This document shows positions 63,477 through 64,000 of a DNA stretch of 64,000 bases, one piece after another (the stretch's first letter is position 1; every line of letters begins with the position of its first letter). Source of the DNA: Amygdalobacter nucleatus. GTDB lineage: Bacteria; Bacillota; Clostridia; Saccharofermentanales; Fastidiosipilaceae. The notes under the pieces are model-generated. The model ran no database searches. It was not told where the DNA came from and saw only the letters and a program-made list of their open reading frames with translations. Made by a program: the position numbers and the translations under genes. Location: the NCBI RefSeq assembly GCF_029167365.1, contig NZ_JARFNM010000001.1, forward strand, positions 186,001 to 250,000, written 5' to 3'.

Positions 63477-63695
63477 ATGCGTAGTGAACAATTAGAGTTT
63501 GCGATATTTTGTATTGAAAGCGTGGCTGCTAAGTTAAAAGTAAATGCTGCTAAGGTATATGTTGCTTTAACCGAGCAGGCTGATATATTAAATACGTATA
63601 TAATTTCAGAATATGAGGTTTTACACACGCAATCTAAGGAGTATATAGTAGAAGATATAATAGACGTTATGCAGAAAAAGGGTGTTAAGTTATGA
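63477..63695 (+). CDS. DUF3791 small protein, partner of an ART-like toxin
   Basis: The protein has 72 residues. EFAIFCIESVAAKLKVNAAK, then VYVALTEQADILNTYIIS and a C-terminal IVEDIIDVMQKKG are typical of DUF3791. Members sit directly before DUF3990 genes and are taken to be their antitoxins. The TGA stop overlaps the next ATG (ATGA), which indicates coupling. It lies nine bases after the SDR gene. Confidence 0.8.
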   Translation: MRSEQLEFAIFCIESVAAKLKVNAAKVYVALTEQADILNTYIISEYEVLHTQSKEYIVEDIIDVMQKKGVKL

Positions 63696-64000
63696 TACTT
63701 TATCATGGCTCATTTGTTAAAGTCGAAAAGCCTGATTTGGAACATTCGAGGTCCAATCTTGATTTTGGTCGTGGCTTTTATACAACACCAATTTACGAGC
63801 AAGCTGAAAAGTGGAGTAGAAAGTTCAAGGCTCGTGGTGAGAAAGTCATTGTATTGTTATGAATTTAATGAACTTGCATATCACCAGTTGAATGTGTTGA
63901 ATTTTACAACGTATTCAGAAGCTTGGTTGAACTTTATTATCAATTGTCGCCAAGGAAAAAATACCACGAATTATGATTTGGTAATTGGTGGCGTTGCAAA
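63692..64000 (+). pseudogene. DUF3990 ADP-ribosyltransferase-like toxin, frameshifted and cut by the window end
   Basis: The ATG at 63692 opens MILYHGSFVKVEKPDLEHSR and DFGRGFYTTPIYEQAEKWSR, the DUF3990 N-terminus, with the H-G and G-x-G-F-Y-x-T motifs of the ART fold. After 56 codons it stops at TGA 63860. The +1 frame continues without loss as CYEFNELAYHQLNVLNFTTY, SEAWLNFIINCRQ and NYDLVIGGVA, the conserved C-terminal part, up to the window edge. A one-base change between 63851 and 63857 explains it. The toxin is thus probably inactive, unless this is a sequencing error. Confidence 0.7.

Overview
The window looks like a chromosomal segment of a low-GC Gram-positive bacterium of the Firmicutes/Clostridia type. 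The evidence is a CIRCE/HrcA-controlled hrcA-grpE-dnaK-dnaJ operon, the Firmicutes order of the S10-spc-alpha ribosomal clusters running through secY-adk-map-infA-rpmJ-rpsM-rpsK-rpoA-rplQ into an ECF transporter module, strong AGGAGG ribosome binding sites, many lipobox lipoproteins and a sortase-like cell-wall anchored protein. The species cannot be fixed from sequence alone. A GH112 beta-galactosyl-N-acetylhexosamine phosphorylase and an N-acetylhexosamine 1-kinase suggest a mucosal or gut commensal that ferments mucin or milk disaccharides (inference).

Layout. 0-4 kb: two closely related solute-binding lipoproteins on the minus strand (the left one cut by the window edge), separated by an oppositely oriented secreted protein (frameshifted) and a lipoprotein. 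4-5 kb: a BrnT/BrnA-type toxin-antitoxin pair. 5-10 kb: the heat-shock operon. 10.3-12.7 kb: an ABC exporter preceded by a possible small peptide gene, followed by an unknown protein. 12.9-16.9 kb: minus-strand housekeeping genes (nnrD, an unknown lipoprotein, trxA, a HAD phosphatase). 17-30 kb: a small XRE regulator operon, eno, a cell-wall hydrolase, alr, a lone sugar-ABC ATPase, a CdaR/PucR-like regulator, ftsE-ftsX with a PcsB-like M23 protein, and hslO. 29.8-46 kb: the ribosomal superoperon with a structured leader. 46-50 kb: a fused EcfA1-EcfA2 ATPase, ecfT and truA. 50-64 kb: an accessory region with a surface protein, two tRNA-Ser genes, a nahK-yhaM-DUF2079 chain, an AAA ATPase, an EamA transporter, the GH112 phosphorylase, an SDR enzyme and a DUF3791/DUF3990 toxin-antitoxin-like pair.

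The right-hand region (about 51.2-59.2 kb) is full of gene remains. It holds a small gene apparently truncated by an IS256-type insertion, a gutted IS256 transposase between inverted ends, a truncated YafQ toxin next to an intact RelB/DinJ antitoxin, a carboxylesterase remnant and an 87-codon remnant with internal stops. It is a site of insertion and decay beside intact core operons.

Functionally, GH112 phosphorylase and NahK are two consecutive steps of the galacto-N-biose/lacto-N-biose pathway, although they lie about 8 kb apart. The lone MsmK-type ATPase could energise sugar importers whose permeases are not in the window. The most unusual candidates are: (i) a possible +1-frameshift peptide gene before the ABC exporter; (ii) four TCGAYTATAR boxes upstream of the AAA/DUF4143 ATPase; (iii) an atypical sorting signal on the surface protein; (iv) long lineage-specific extensions in FtsE, L22, L17 and alanine racemase.
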